A DNA stretch of 10,964 bases from Physocladia obscura (taxonomy: Eukaryota; Chytridiomycota; Chytridiomycetes; Chytridiales; Chytriomycetaceae): positions 1 to 10,964 of the forward strand of contig JADGJH010001269.1 of the NCBI GenBank assembly GCA_027596945.1. Reading direction: 5' to 3'. Positions 1 to 9,261 of the stretch are shown here, in pieces. The translations under genes were made by a program, and so were the position numbers. Under the pieces are notes generated by a model that was not told the DNA's origin, searched no databases, and saw nothing but the letters and a program-made list of their open reading frames with translations. Each line of letters opens with the position of its first letter. The stretch's first letter is position 1.

Positions 1-80
1 TATTTTAATATTTTTTTTTTATTTTAAAAAAAAATAAAAAATTATTTTTTTTTATTTTTTTTTAATTTTTTTTTTTTTTT
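1..80. repeat. Low-complexity A/T homopolymer tract
   Basis: Positions 1-80 contain only A and T, mostly runs of T with some runs of A. The tract lies just beyond the 3' end of the UFD2 gene, about 55 bp past its stop codon. It looks like an intergenic spacer or a transcription-end region. No coding or RNA gene signal is seen in it. Confidence 0.8.
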
Positions 81-84
81 CAAT

Positions 85-90
85 TTTATT
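85..90 (-). terminator. Candidate polyadenylation signal AATAAA of UFD2
   Basis: Read on the minus strand, AATAAA lies 45 nt after the UFD2 stop codon (135-137) and is followed directly by the A/T-only tract. Position and motif fit a eukaryotic poly(A) signal. The cleavage site itself cannot be read from the sequence. Confidence 0.5.
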
Positions 91-134
91 TTCATGTTTC
101 GTTCTTAATCAAATACACTTTAAAGACAAAGCAA

Positions 135-3100
135 TTAGTCGGTCTCCATTGGTGTCACATTACCCGATTTCTGTTGTCGTTTCCAAGCCTCAATTTTCTT
201 TTTCAATTCAACATCTGAATTATTATGTTAAGCCTAGCAGGAAAAGGAAAAAAATATGTATAACTCAACTAGGAACAACCATATCAATAGTCAGCGGTTT
301 TCTGTTGAAAGGATCACGTGGCTGTGACAAGAGTTGAGTAATGATTGTTGATCGATCAACAGTTACTCCAGATGTGGGGAGAATCACAGGGTCTTCCATC
401 AAAGATGCCAATAATGGATCTGTATAAAGTCAGAAAATAAAATAAAGGAAAAAAATCATAGATTGAACAAATATATACATTTAGATACATATATTTGAAA
501 TGCAAAACACAAACCAAGGAAATCATCTGGAACGTCTCCCAACTCTTCATCTTCAACCTGTGTGTTTCGAATGACTTCTTCAACCTTTTGCACAAATCCT
601 TTAATGGTTTCAAGATCTCTCTGTTGTTATTTTGTATACTTTCTTAAAAATTTTCATTTACAATCTTTGAACTCACTGAATTTTTTAGTCCATAGCGCGA
701 AAGAATGTCTACTGCACGCGTAAAAATATCTTTCTTGTACGACCTTTCATCCTTAGCGACCGCCTGTACAAATTCACTCCGATGCGCCAAATTGACAAAA
801 ATGTCAACTAATTTTGTGAGAAGCTTTTTGGCATCGAATCCGTATTTTTCCGGATTTTTGACCTAGAAAAAAAAAAAAATTTAAGTAAGCAATCAAAAAA
901 AGAAGAAAAAAAAAAGTGCTTACTTTCAAATCGGTACACTTTGGCCCAACAAGTGTTGTTAAATTATAGTCAAGCATAGCTGCAAGACGCTCAACAATAT
1001 ATGGCGCCATAAATGGCGTAACGATTTTCTCGTCAGATGTTAAGTATTGAAACATATTGACTGTCTCTGTGCAAAGCATAACGTAAGACCTTGCAGCATT
1101 CTCATATGTGCTCAAATACTTCAGTTTTTCATCTCGCGCTGCCTACACGCTGCCGATTAGTACCAGGAAAAGAAAATAAAGAAATAAACAATAGTACAAT
1201 ACTTGATCAAGTGCATTCCAAGTCTCAATATCGTCCATTTCATCTTGCAGTTTATGAATATCGGACAACTTTCCCAAACTTTCATCCAACAAGTAGCTCG
1301 TATCGTTCATCAAAAGGTTTGCAAACTTGATAAACTCTTCTTTGCGACTCTCTTTGATCAACGCGATACGATGGTTCTGATCTTCCCAAACTGCTTTCAG
1401 AATTTGCGATATGTGGTACCGAATGTTGAATTTATCGTAGAATGCAGAAGACGCGCCAGTAAATTCCGCGTCTGTCAAAATAAGAGGAGATTCAGAAAGT
1501 TAAAAAAATTAAAAATTAAAAAAAAATTCACTAACCAACATAAAACCTCATTATTCCTGGAACAAGATAGAGTTTTGCTGCGTCATGGGTGCTAAAAATC
1601 ATGTCAAGACGTGGACCAGTGGGTTCGCCTGTTTGAGTGCGGTATAACGGTAGCGTGAAGTAATACAAAACCTTTAGATTGACAGAAAGTAATTCAATAA
1701 GTATAAAAATACAAAACCGAACAACAACAATAACAAGCAATATTTAAAAACATAGTATACTTCAACAAGCTTGCTTTTCAAGTGTGGATTTTTAATATAC
1801 CCAGAACTCTGGAGCATTGCAACTGAGAATATCATAAACTCGTCGCGAAGAGTATTTTCAAACAGCGTTGGTTTGAATCTTACATGAAAATTAACAAAAC
1901 AATATGACAATATCATCAAAGAATTTTAACTCAACGGTTATTCTTACCTGCATATAAACACATAAAACTCAACAATGTCTTCAAATATCCATTCGGGAAG
2001 AGTGGCAAACAAGGCAGGAACATCCGCTGGAAATGGCACAGCATCAACGCCTTGGTAGTTCCCACGCGCCAACTGCGCCCAGTTTACACCGTCCACCTTT
2101 TTTCCTGAGCCAACCAGAATAACTCGAATCAACCACACCATTACAAGGTTGTAAAATCTCATGATTTGATCAACAGTTGTTTTGTCCAAAAGCGAAGTTG
2201 CTAAAACAAGTCGGTGCGAAATCCATACATCCAATTGAGTCTATCAAAAATAATAATAATCAAGAAAATGATGAGCCAATGATATAAAACTTCGAAAAAA
2301 ACCTGATATCTTTTCAAAGTGAATTCTCTCATAGCCTTATCAGGGGCATTCGCCCATCCACCACCGTCTCTTTCAGCCTTCATTCGGTCGATTTCTTTTT
2401 TAATCTCTCCGATTCGCTTGATCAGATCCTGAAACGATCTTGCTGTGCTCGTGTATCCCAAATGCAATGACCCAAGCGCAAGCACAAAAACATCTGTCAC
2501 GAAATTCGCTGCAGGTGCATTCGGATTATCAGTGACCCATTTTTGCCGCTGAATATTGAGAAATTCGTCGTCTGCATTCATCATGGTTGTGGAAGGTGGC
2601 TGTGGCAGACGCGGAGCTGGTCGAAGAAAGTGATACGGTTCAATTAGATGAACTTTCGAAAATGTTAGCTCTGTGATTGGTTCGCATAGTTGGAGACAGA
2701 CTTTTCCAATATTATACAAAAATCCATCAGTTGCAACCGTTTTTGGATCAACCTGGAAAAAATTGGGTGAATTTCGTAAACATGAATGATGAGAATATTG
2801 CTTAATTATTTTTTACCTGCATGCGACCACGCCCATAGTTCAACGAAATTGCAGCTGACAAAAATTTCAAAATACTTTCGCGATATTCTGGGCCATTTTT
2901 CACAAGCGTCATGACTAAGCCATGCAAAGCAGACTAAAAATAAATAATTTGAACGCACAATTGAGTTAAATGGCCTTTTATTTATTTTAATAATTGTTGA
3001 AACTCAAAATACCTGAACAGTCGATATCGTCCCTCTTAGATTTTCAGTAACGCTCTGAACGTCTCCGTAATTGCGTTCTCCGATACTTTGTCCTTCACGA

Positions 3101-4589
3101 TCAGTGTTTGAGTTTTCGGACAGTGGATTGGCGCTGGCAAAGTAAGTTTGGCTGATTTTTCCAGTTTCATCGTTGAAAACTGCTGGCTTCGCGAAAAAAG
3201 GCCCAAGGATTGTCAAAATTTCAAACGTACGTGCAGGAATATTTGGTGGCAGAAAATTCGGCATTGAAATGAGAATCGAGGATATTTCTTTGTACGAAAT
3301 AAGGGTGGTTAGGGCTCTTAGTGGTGTTGTGTAATCTATTGTGATGTCTCGGAGTCTCATTGCGGCAGTTATTGAATTGATCACCGCAGATATAATCTAT
3401 TTTATATACGATTAATCTGTTTTTCATATTTTTCTCATTAATTCGAGGAAAATCACCTCATTTAATCCGTCATTTTCAAATCTGGCAATAAACTCTTTCA
3501 AAAATTCGGTCGGAAGTTCATCTTCCGAAGCATAAACATCCAGCAGCAATTTCGAAGCGATATAACTAGCTCCCTGGTTTACCACCCTTTTTTCCCCCCA
3601 CCCGCAATATCAGAAAGTTGATTCGAAAAAAAGAAAAAAAAAGTGCGATCGTTTCTTACTCGGCAGGTTGAGGATACATTTCAGCAAGCTCCGGATTAAC
3701 AACAAGACCACTATAGCTGACAATTAGTTCTTTTGTCGAAATCAAGATTGAGATTCGTTCTTGCGCGAGCGCGTTCAATTTTTCAATATCATCCTTCGGC
3801 AACCGAGCAGCGGGAGCCTTTTCAGAAACAACAACATTGACACGCCTGTGTGCTTCGCGGCTCCGTTTCCAGCATGAAACAAGATAGTCGAAAAGTGGCG
3901 GATTCGTGGGTGAAGAAGCGGCAGCGTTTTCTGGACGTGAAAGACGCGCGTACAAAATCCGATCAATATTGTTGGACGTCAACGTAACTTTACTTCCTTC
4001 CGTACGCAATTCATTTGCAAGGGAATCGAGATATATGAAGCCTTTTGATGTGGCCGCTGCGCTCTGTTTTATTATTATTTTAATTTTAACTTTCGACTGT
4101 TTTGTTTGCTTGATGACTAACTTCCAACTCGACGTTGAAAATAAACGCCATTGTCTGGTGTTCCCATGACTCGGCCGACGCGTTCAAAAACAAAGCAACA
4201 GCTTTTGCATTCGCAGCGGATGGTGAAGGCGCGACCGAGGAAGTTGCAGGCGAAGGCGAAGTTGCTGTTGTCGACTTTGGTTTCGGTTTTGGTTGGCTCT
4301 GATTTTGCACGGCGGAGCTGACAACAGGTTTTAATGCGGATGTGGATCCACTTGCATTTGCGGGCCCCGTTTCCACACCGAATCCCGACGACGCTGGCAA
4401 TGACACTGCTGAAGGCTGAGTGTCGGTTATACTTCCAGCACTTCCGCTCGCCGCGATTCCGGTGCTGCTACCACCCATTTTCGCGAGGCGCTTGGCGCGA
4501 ATCTATTTTGAATTGCGCGTTGGAGATTTAGTTTTTGTTTCCTCACGCACAGAAGCTCCACTACTCACAGTTTCATAATCATCTTCCAT
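135..4589 (-). CDS. UFD2: Ubiquitin conjugation factor E4 (Ufd2/UBE4), U-box ligase, 16 exons
   Basis: Coding exons (minus strand, 5' to 3'): 4589-4569, 4502-4122, 4063-3660, 3565-3457, 3396-3013, 2933-2817, 2752-2303, 2240-1948, 1878-1761, 1671-1536, 1471-1203, 1142-924, 862-677, 620-515, 419-270, 214-135. Together they are 3423 nt, giving 1140 aa plus TAA, near the length of animal UBE4B. Residues 8-18 read [11 protein letters not shown], like the N-terminus of UBE4 proteins. A Ser/Pro/Ala-rich linker follows (about 19-105). The Ufd2 core spans about 110-1030, with clear family strings such as [13 protein letters not shown] and [16 protein letters not shown]. The U-box (about 1060-1130) has [16 protein letters not shown], then [12 protein letters not shown] and KIEAWK. 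Family knowledge: E4 enzymes lengthen ubiquitin chains with an E2 and work with Cdc48/p97 to pass clients to the proteasome. U-boxes lack zinc ligands, as here. The start ATG is followed by only 7 codons before an intron; this first exon is the least certain. The intron at 2241-2302 could instead use a donor 12 nt further in, adding 4 residues. Confidence 0.96.
215..269 (-). other. Last UFD2 intron, splitting the U-box C-terminal helix
   Basis: Donor GTTGAG follows base 270 and acceptor TTCAG ends at 215 (55 bp). Splicing joins A|AT into Asn, giving [15 protein letters not shown], which matches the end of other Ufd2 U-boxes. If the intron is retained, the frame stops after MVVPS, cutting off the last helix and the tail [11 protein letters not shown]. 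It is the shortest intron in the gene. Confidence 0.9.
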
Positions 4590-4656
4590 ATTTTAGTGGT
4601 TTTTTTTTCAAAGAAATTTGCACTTGTTCAACTTGCACAATTTTACTTTATTTGCT
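4590..4656 (-). promoter_or_regulatory. 67-bp spacer: ATG22 3' end and UFD2 5' leader
   Basis: The spacer lies between the ATG22 stop (4659-4657) and the UFD2 start codon (4589). On the minus strand it contains AATAAA at 4652-4647, five nt after the stop, a likely poly(A) signal for ATG22. The UFD2 ATG sits in the context CTAAAATATGG. There is no room for a separate promoter, so UFD2 promoter elements must lie inside the last ATG22 exon or intron, or the genes share transcripts. Confidence 0.7.
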
Positions 4657-6808
4657 CTAAACAGGTTCTTGATTTTGTTTTAAATTCTGAATTTCAAATT
4701 GTGCATCCAAGTCAGCAGCACGAAATTCCTCCGCGTCGAAACGCCCCTTCTCCACATTTACAAACTGCAAAATAAACACCGGCAAGCACAGCATTACAAA
4801 AAGAAAAATAAATCCATATCTAATTTCATGAGTTGAATCAGTGATGGCCCCTGCAAATTATATATATTTTTAAAACCAGTTGGGGCGAAAGAAACCAAAC
4901 ACTAACCAACAATTAATGGACCAAACCATGAAGATCCTTTATCAGTAATAGAATACAAACAAAAAAATTCTCCTTCATGCCCTCGAGGAATAAGTTCACT
5001 AAACAAGACGCGTGAAAAACTTTGAATCCCTCCGTGAAGAGCACCATAGTAAATTCCCGCTGGAAATAGTTCCCATTTCGCTCGAAGTCCCAACGGTGCA
5101 AATAATCCAATGATGCCGTATATCGGCAGTAGCACGGAGAGAGAAATGAGAAAAATCAGCATTTTTTTGGTTGAAATGTTGTATTTCCTTTGCAAACATA
5201 GCCACAGGTAATTACCGCCACCCGCGGTCAGTGGTGCCCCGATCGCGAGAATTAGAATCTCCGTTGTCGAGAAATTAAGCTTTTGCTAATTACTGTGCTT
5301 TTTAATACAACAGATAACAGGGAAAAAAACAAACGGAAGTATACCGTTGCAAACAAGATTGTTGTAGATCCAACCGTTGTAATCGCATCTGAAAGCAAAA
5401 ACCACGCAAACAACATCAAAAAAGTATTCGGCATTTTCCGCGCATGCCGAAAAGAATCTACCAATTTTACCCATGAATATGTGAAATAATTCGTGCCTTT
5501 AGGTAACGCAACATACGGCCGCTCGCGAATATACCGAACCGGCCAATACATCCCCACTGCCGCCCACACCGCCGTCACAAAAACTCCGACCTGCATCGCA
5601 TATGTCGAGACACCCATTGAATTGAAAAACCCGACGTCCCCGAATCCAGACGTCGCTGGCAGCGTCTGCAACCCAAATATGCAGCCGCCCACAACAGCAA
5701 AACAGCCCACAGCCCCGCAATATCCGTAAATCTGTGACACAGACGACACAGTGTTCATAGTCGCTTCATAAATCTGTGTCCTGGCTTGTGGCGACGCGGT
5801 AAGCACGTTCCAATGCACGGACGATAAAACAGGGATATAGCTGTTGTAGAAGCAGTGGGATGCACCGAATGCGAGTTGCGCGAGGATGACGATTGCAGAA
5901 GTCACGAGGAACAGCGAGCTGTCGCGGATTGCGATCATGCACATACAACTGATAATTGCGCAGGCCATGAAACCAATCATGAATCTTTTTCGGAACGAGC
6001 CGTGGTCGGCTAATGCGCCTAGACTAATGAAGACAATTGCTTGCAGTAGGACAGAGAATGCTGTTGTGTAGAGAGAGAAGGAGGATGGGTCAACCCATGC
6101 ACCTGCGATTTCGGTGACGCATTTGTAGCCAGAAACTGTGTAATTGCAGGGTATGGCGTGGTCACTGACTTCTTTTCCGGCGCCTTTTATATTAAAAAAT
6201 TGTTTTTTTTGTTTTTTTTTTTTTTGGTGAGACACGTTTTGAAACGGACAAAAAATTTATCATCACCAGCCGCCATATTTTGCAAAATGACTGTAGCAAG
6301 GGCCGTGAATATTACTGCAACCACCGGCTCTGTCTATGAATATTGTTATTATTTTACTATTATTAGTGTTCTTTTGTTTTGTTTTATATATATATCAGCA
6401 ACCAACCGCAAGTGAAAAAACATAAAACGCGTTCAACTCTTCATAACTAAGCGGCGGATGACTGACGCTAGGATATAGTGAATCAATGTCCGCGTGCCTC
6501 GGTGCACGGTCGCTGATTTTCCTTTTCTTCCATAGTCCTCCTTTATTCGATTTCGTCACAACAGCCGTCGTCTGATCCGCAATAGAATCCTCGCGAGCTG
6601 CAACCAGACGCATAACTTCTTGGAATTGCAGCACCAGCGAAGTTCGAGTTATTGTTTCCTCGCCCCTGATCAGTCTCCGCCTTGACGCTTGCGACGCAGC
6701 TTCGCTTATTTGTACACTGTTGTCAGGAGTTGCCGTCGATGGATAGACGGACAGCTGTTCTGGCCGGGGGGTTTCGGTGCCGAGACGATCTTGATATTCG
6801 ATGTTCAT
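4657..6808 (-). CDS. ATG22: Atg22-like vacuolar amino-acid effluxer (MFS), 5 exons
   Basis: Coding exons (minus strand): 6808-6407, 6333-6267, 6183-5345, 5285-4907, 4850-4657. They total 1881 nt, giving 626 aa plus TAG, a usual length for fungal Atg22. Introns are 73, 83, 59 and 56 bp. Residues 1-120 are hydrophilic and variable. The conserved part begins SYEELNAFYVFSLATEPVV (about 121-139), where the first membrane segment starts. Then come DHAIPCN (165-170), the loop GALADHGSFRKR (212-223), many hydrophobic membrane segments to about residue 600, and the family signature ITDKGSSWFGPLIVG near 549-563. The tail VNVEKGRFDAEEF also fits the family. Known role in yeast: Atg22 releases amino acids such as leucine from the vacuole after autophagic breakdown. 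The start at 6808 was chosen because residues upstream are AT-rich and unlike the family, but the frame stays open to an ATG at 6910. The second intron boundary rests on family fit (NMAAGAGKEVSDH). Confidence 0.93.
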
Positions 6809-6969
6809 GTTGCGTCTGTTTTCTTGGCAACACTTATAAAAAATTTCTATTATTAGAAAGTAATCACCACAATGAAATTTCATGAATATCATATTTTGTT
6901 CCAAATTCAATGACGAAATTCGTTGTCATTGACAAAAGAAATGTCACGAACATTTCTTCAGGCAAATCC

Positions 6970-6975
6970 TTTATA
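6970..6975 (-). promoter_or_regulatory. Possible TATA element for ATG22
   Basis: On the minus strand this reads TATAAA, about 160 nt before the chosen ATG22 start codon, within TTATAAAGGATT. The distance is plausible for a fungal TATA box. Such hexamers are common by chance in AT-rich DNA, so support is weak. Confidence 0.25.
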
Positions 6976-7052
6976 ATATTGTCTTTGCAATGAAAAGCTG
7001 GAATTTTGTGCACAAAAAGACTACCCAACAACTGCGCATAAACAACAGCTGC

Positions 7053-7331
7053 ATCAATCAACCAAGAGAAGCTGACACACACTAAACAATCAATGCAGTT
7101 TACACCAATTTACATAATGTAAAATCGAAGTTGCAACAATCAGCAAAGAGCAGATTGATGTAGTGACAATTGAGGTCTCAATCAAAACACGTGTCAATAC
7201 CCATCAATCAACAAGGCAGATCAACACAGAATTGATGCTGCCCAGATTGATTGATACAGCTGAGATTGAACCCAATAATGATTTTGTAGCTAATCTGTAG
7301 TTGTTTACCCTGTGCAAGACTGGATATTGAT
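7053..7331. promoter_or_regulatory. Cluster of eight ATTGAT/ATCAAT hexamers
   Basis: The hexamer occurs at 7053-7058, 7089-7094, 7154-7159, 7203-7208, 7231-7236, 7246-7251, 7250-7255 and 7326-7331, in both orientations. CAGATTGAT is repeated at 7151 and 7243. A perfect inverted repeat, ATTGAG-GT-CTCAAT, sits among them at 7169-7182. Chance would give well under one copy in 280 bp, so this looks like an array of binding sites 245 to 520 bp upstream of the ATG22 start. The factor is unknown. Confidence 0.5.
7188..7193. promoter_or_regulatory. CACGTG E-box (ACACGTGT palindrome)
   Basis: This is a perfect palindromic E-box core, of the kind bound by basic helix-loop-helix factors in fungi. It lies inside the ATTGAT cluster, about 380 bp upstream of the ATG22 start. 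It may be functional or may be chance. Confidence 0.3.
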
Positions 7332-7353
7332 TCTTTACTATAGCTGTAGATTT

Positions 7354-7430
7354 TTAATTCAAGTAAATTTCAATTTTCCATTACAGTTTAGCACTTTTCA
7401 TGTAAAAATAGGTATTTAATTTCAAGTAAA
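7354..7430 (+). repeat. Short imperfect direct repeat
   Basis: TTAATTCAAGTAAA at 7354-7367 recurs as TTTAATTTCAAGTAAA at 7415-7430, about 60 bp apart, with one inserted T. It is AT-rich and lies between the two motif clusters. No function is suggested by the context. Confidence 0.4.
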
Positions 7431-7498
7431 GACGCTAGAATGAAAAGATCTTGTGAAAAAACGAAAGTTTGGTGGTATGGGGACTTTGCTGTGTAGAG

Positions 7499-7825
7499 TG
7501 CATGATTCACCGGGCAAATGTGAAGTGTTGTTGTTGTTGCTGCATTCATCATGCACAAAGCAGAAGAAACAGAAGGATTTTTCATGCACTGCTCTTGCTT
7601 TAGCTTGAGTTTTCAGTGCATATCATTCACAGGCTGATGTTTGCATTACGGTGAAGATTACTTGTCGACTGCTGACCACCAAAAGTTTAATGATTAATAA
7701 ACAAGTGTTTTTGCTTCTGGAAAGCCATCCTGCCTAACTGTCACGTGGTGATTCTTTGTTTTGGTTGTTTGCGCAGTCTTTGCACACATATTTTTTACGT
7801 GAATCTTGTTATGCACAATAGTGCA
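7499..7825. promoter_or_regulatory. Cluster of seven GTGCA/TGCAC sites
   Basis: The pentamer occurs at 7499-7503, 7552-7556, 7585-7589, 7616-7620, 7781-7785, 7812-7816 and 7821-7825. Several lie in longer shared strings: GTGCATGATTCAC at 7499 resembles GTGCATATCATTCAC at 7616. About 0.6 copies would be expected by chance in 330 bp. Two more sites lie outside, at 7009-7014 (GTGCAC) and 7312-7316. It may be a second regulatory array. Confidence 0.45.
7741..7748. promoter_or_regulatory. GTCACGTG-type E-box
   Basis: TCACGTGG, preceded by G, matches the RTCACRTG core bound by Cbf1-type factors in fungi. It lies within the GTGCA cluster, about 1.1 kb upstream of the first mucin-like gene and 0.9 kb from ATG22. 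The match is seen directly; its function is inferred. Confidence 0.35.
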
Positions 7826-8199
7826 AATTATATTTTTACCTAATGGCAAATTTCAGGCAGATTATTTTGTTCCCGTTTGGACAAATTTTGTCAACAAAAT
7901 AACATCAACTTGGAAGAGTTGGCCATTTAGAAATCTATAATAACGTAAAAATTATTTACAACGGAATTTTTCTCTTTTGGAAGATGTCCCAATTCACTAA
8001 AATAACGCATTTAAGAAATAATTGCTACAAAAATTTGATTGAAGACTTCTCATTTTGATTTGAATAACGTTGGCAGAAGCAAAAAAAAACATCTTGATGC
8101 TTGCTTCGAGAAAATAAATAGAAAAAAATATTCAATTAATAGTGCTTCGCCTCACGAAACAGGTTTTTCATATTGATGCCTTTTTTTTCTTGTCGGACT

Positions 8200-8436
8200 T
8201 TATGATAAAAATATCTCGTCACCCAAATTGCATTGAACATTCGAATCAATTTCGCGACCTGATACGCGATCCATCAGGCTTTGAATTGTATGCATTTCAT
8301 TATTGCTATTTTCGTTTTTCTTGTTGTTGATCAAGTGGCGACCCGAGGGTGCGTCAGATGAGGATAAGCTGGCGTGTGCTGTTTGTACGTTGGGTATTGA
8401 TCTTGATATTGGAGTACGGCATTTCGGATCCGCTTT
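8200..8436 (-). other. Open reading and GC-richer island, gene status unclear
   Basis: On the minus strand the frame is open for 78 codons from just after a TAG (ending at 8437) down to TAA at 8202-8200. It reads as a Ser/Asn-rich peptide with stretches such as TAHASLSSSDAPSGRH, and has no ATG near its start. Bases 8331-8440 are about 51 percent G+C, clearly above the AT-rich flanks. The TAG could be a splice acceptor, making this a terminal exon, but I found no convincing upstream exon. It may be an exon remnant or chance. Confidence 0.2.
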
Positions 8437-8773
8437 CTACTCTTTCTTTTCTAGACGTTTTCGGATTCTCTCTCCTCCGTTTTTTTTTCTGAGCGTTTGG
8501 AAATGATTAAAAAGCTTTCCATTTCATCATGAATAAATATCTGCGAAACTTCCAATTTAATATATAGGCAAGGATTTTATTTTTGAAAAAAGAATATTTC
8601 GATCTACGTTGTATTTTTATGATATTATGAAACAATAACAATGCTTTGTCCCAACTTATGAATGGAGATGAGTAAATTTTTTGTTCTGGGACATTGATTA
8701 AAAGAGAAGCAAGAAAGGGAAAAAATATATTTTTTGCAAATGTCTATGCCACACTCCAAATTGAAATTTTTGG

Positions 8774-8779
8774 TATAAA
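8774..8779 (+). promoter_or_regulatory. TATA box of first mucin-like gene
   Basis: TATAAA lies 51 nt before the start codon at 8825 and 19 nt before an out-of-frame upstream ATG at 8793. The spacing fits a eukaryotic core promoter with a very short 5' leader. Confidence 0.45.
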
Positions 8780-8824
8780 GTCTGAAACACGGATGGCGGT
8801 TTCACAGTATCAAACTTTGCAAAA

Positions 8825-9226
8825 ATGGCCAACACACCAGCTTACTCTGCCCCAGCCGCAAACGTTCCATCCACAACCACCACCACCACAACCACTGCTG
8901 CTGCATACTATGCTCCAGCCGCCGTAACTACCACCACCTCGAAGACCCCAGCTGCCAACACACCAGCGACCACTACCACTACCACCTGGGCCTACGCTGC
9001 GCCAACGCCAGCTAAAACCACGTCGGGCACTCCAGCGGCTAACACTCCGGCCACCACCACCGCCCCAGCAAAGTGTGTTGTCGCAACCACCTCCGCCACC
9101 CCAGCTGCGAACACCCCATACGTTGCCCCTGTTTCGAACACCTACAAAGCTAACTTGTACTCAGGTGCTGCAACCACTAGCTTTGCGGCTGCTGCTGCAG
9201 GAGCAATTGCTCTTTTTGTTTTCTAA
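8825..9226 (+). CDS. Mucin-like Thr/Ala/Pro-rich repeat protein, copy 1
   Basis: Encodes 133 aa with no intron. I do not recognise the family. The chain is nearly all Thr, Ala, Pro, Ser and Asn, organised around PAAN(T/V)P units at residues 10-15, 42-47, 70-75 and 93-98, separated by Thr runs (17-24, 49-54). It has one cysteine (84) in AKCVV. The end, NLYSGAATTSFAAAAAGAI then LFVF, is small residues followed by a hydrophobic tail, like a GPI-attachment signal. That and the likely O-glycosylated Thr runs suggest a cell-surface or wall protein. Against this, the N-terminus MANTPAYSAPAAN is not a signal peptide, and the frame is closed 39 nt upstream. It is a tandem paralogue of the gene at 9642; similarity is confined to the coding part. 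Coding DNA is much richer in G+C than its flanks. AATAAA follows 30 nt after the stop. Confidence 0.85.
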   Translation: MANTPAYSAPAANVPSTTTTTTTTAAAYYAPAAVTTTTSKTPAANTPATTTTTTWAYAAPTPAKTTSGTPAANTPATTTAPAKCVVATTSATPAANTPYVAPVSNTYKANLYSGAATTSFAAAAAGAIALFVF

Positions 9227-9255
9227 GCGTCTATTGCCCTGTATTTTGGTTTAAA

Positions 9256-9261
9256 AATAAA
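9256..9261 (+). terminator. Poly(A) signal AATAAA of copy 1
   Basis: AATAAA starts 30 nt after the stop codon of the first mucin-like gene, a usual distance for a short fungal 3' untranslated region. Confidence 0.55.

Larger units (their letters stand above)
6809..8824. other. 2-kb intergenic region between divergent genes
   Basis: ATG22 leaves to the left and the first mucin-like gene leaves to the right, so this stretch must hold both promoters. I read all six frames and found no exon set resembling a known protein and no tRNA, rRNA or CRISPR pattern. It holds two motif clusters (7053-7331 and 7499-7825), E-boxes at 7188 and 7742, a short direct repeat at 7354/7415, and a GC-richer island near 8331-8440; these are listed separately. 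A 72-codon reading at 7082-6864 (minus) lies in the ATG22 leader region and does not look like a protein gene. Confidence 0.75.

Noticed and set aside
1203..1595. 130-codon plus-strand open frame
   Set aside because: It is antisense to UFD2 exons and crosses their introns; the minus strand matches the Ufd2 core in detail.
5766..6071. Short frames on both strands inside ATG22
   Set aside because: They are shadows of the long ATG22 exon 5345-6183, whose frame matches the Atg22 family throughout.
6864..7082. 72-codon minus-strand frame upstream of ATG22
   Set aside because: It is AT-rich with no family resemblance, and it overlaps the ATG22 leader region. It could at most be an upstream ORF.
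7388..7585. 65-codon minus-strand frame
   Set aside because: It has no recognisable motif, lies within the GTGCA motif cluster, and has AT-biased, non-coding composition at its end.
8142..8506. Two short plus-strand frames (62 and 67 codons)
   Set aside because: They are rich in Phe and Cys from T-runs and have no similarity to known proteins; the opposite strand reads more like protein.
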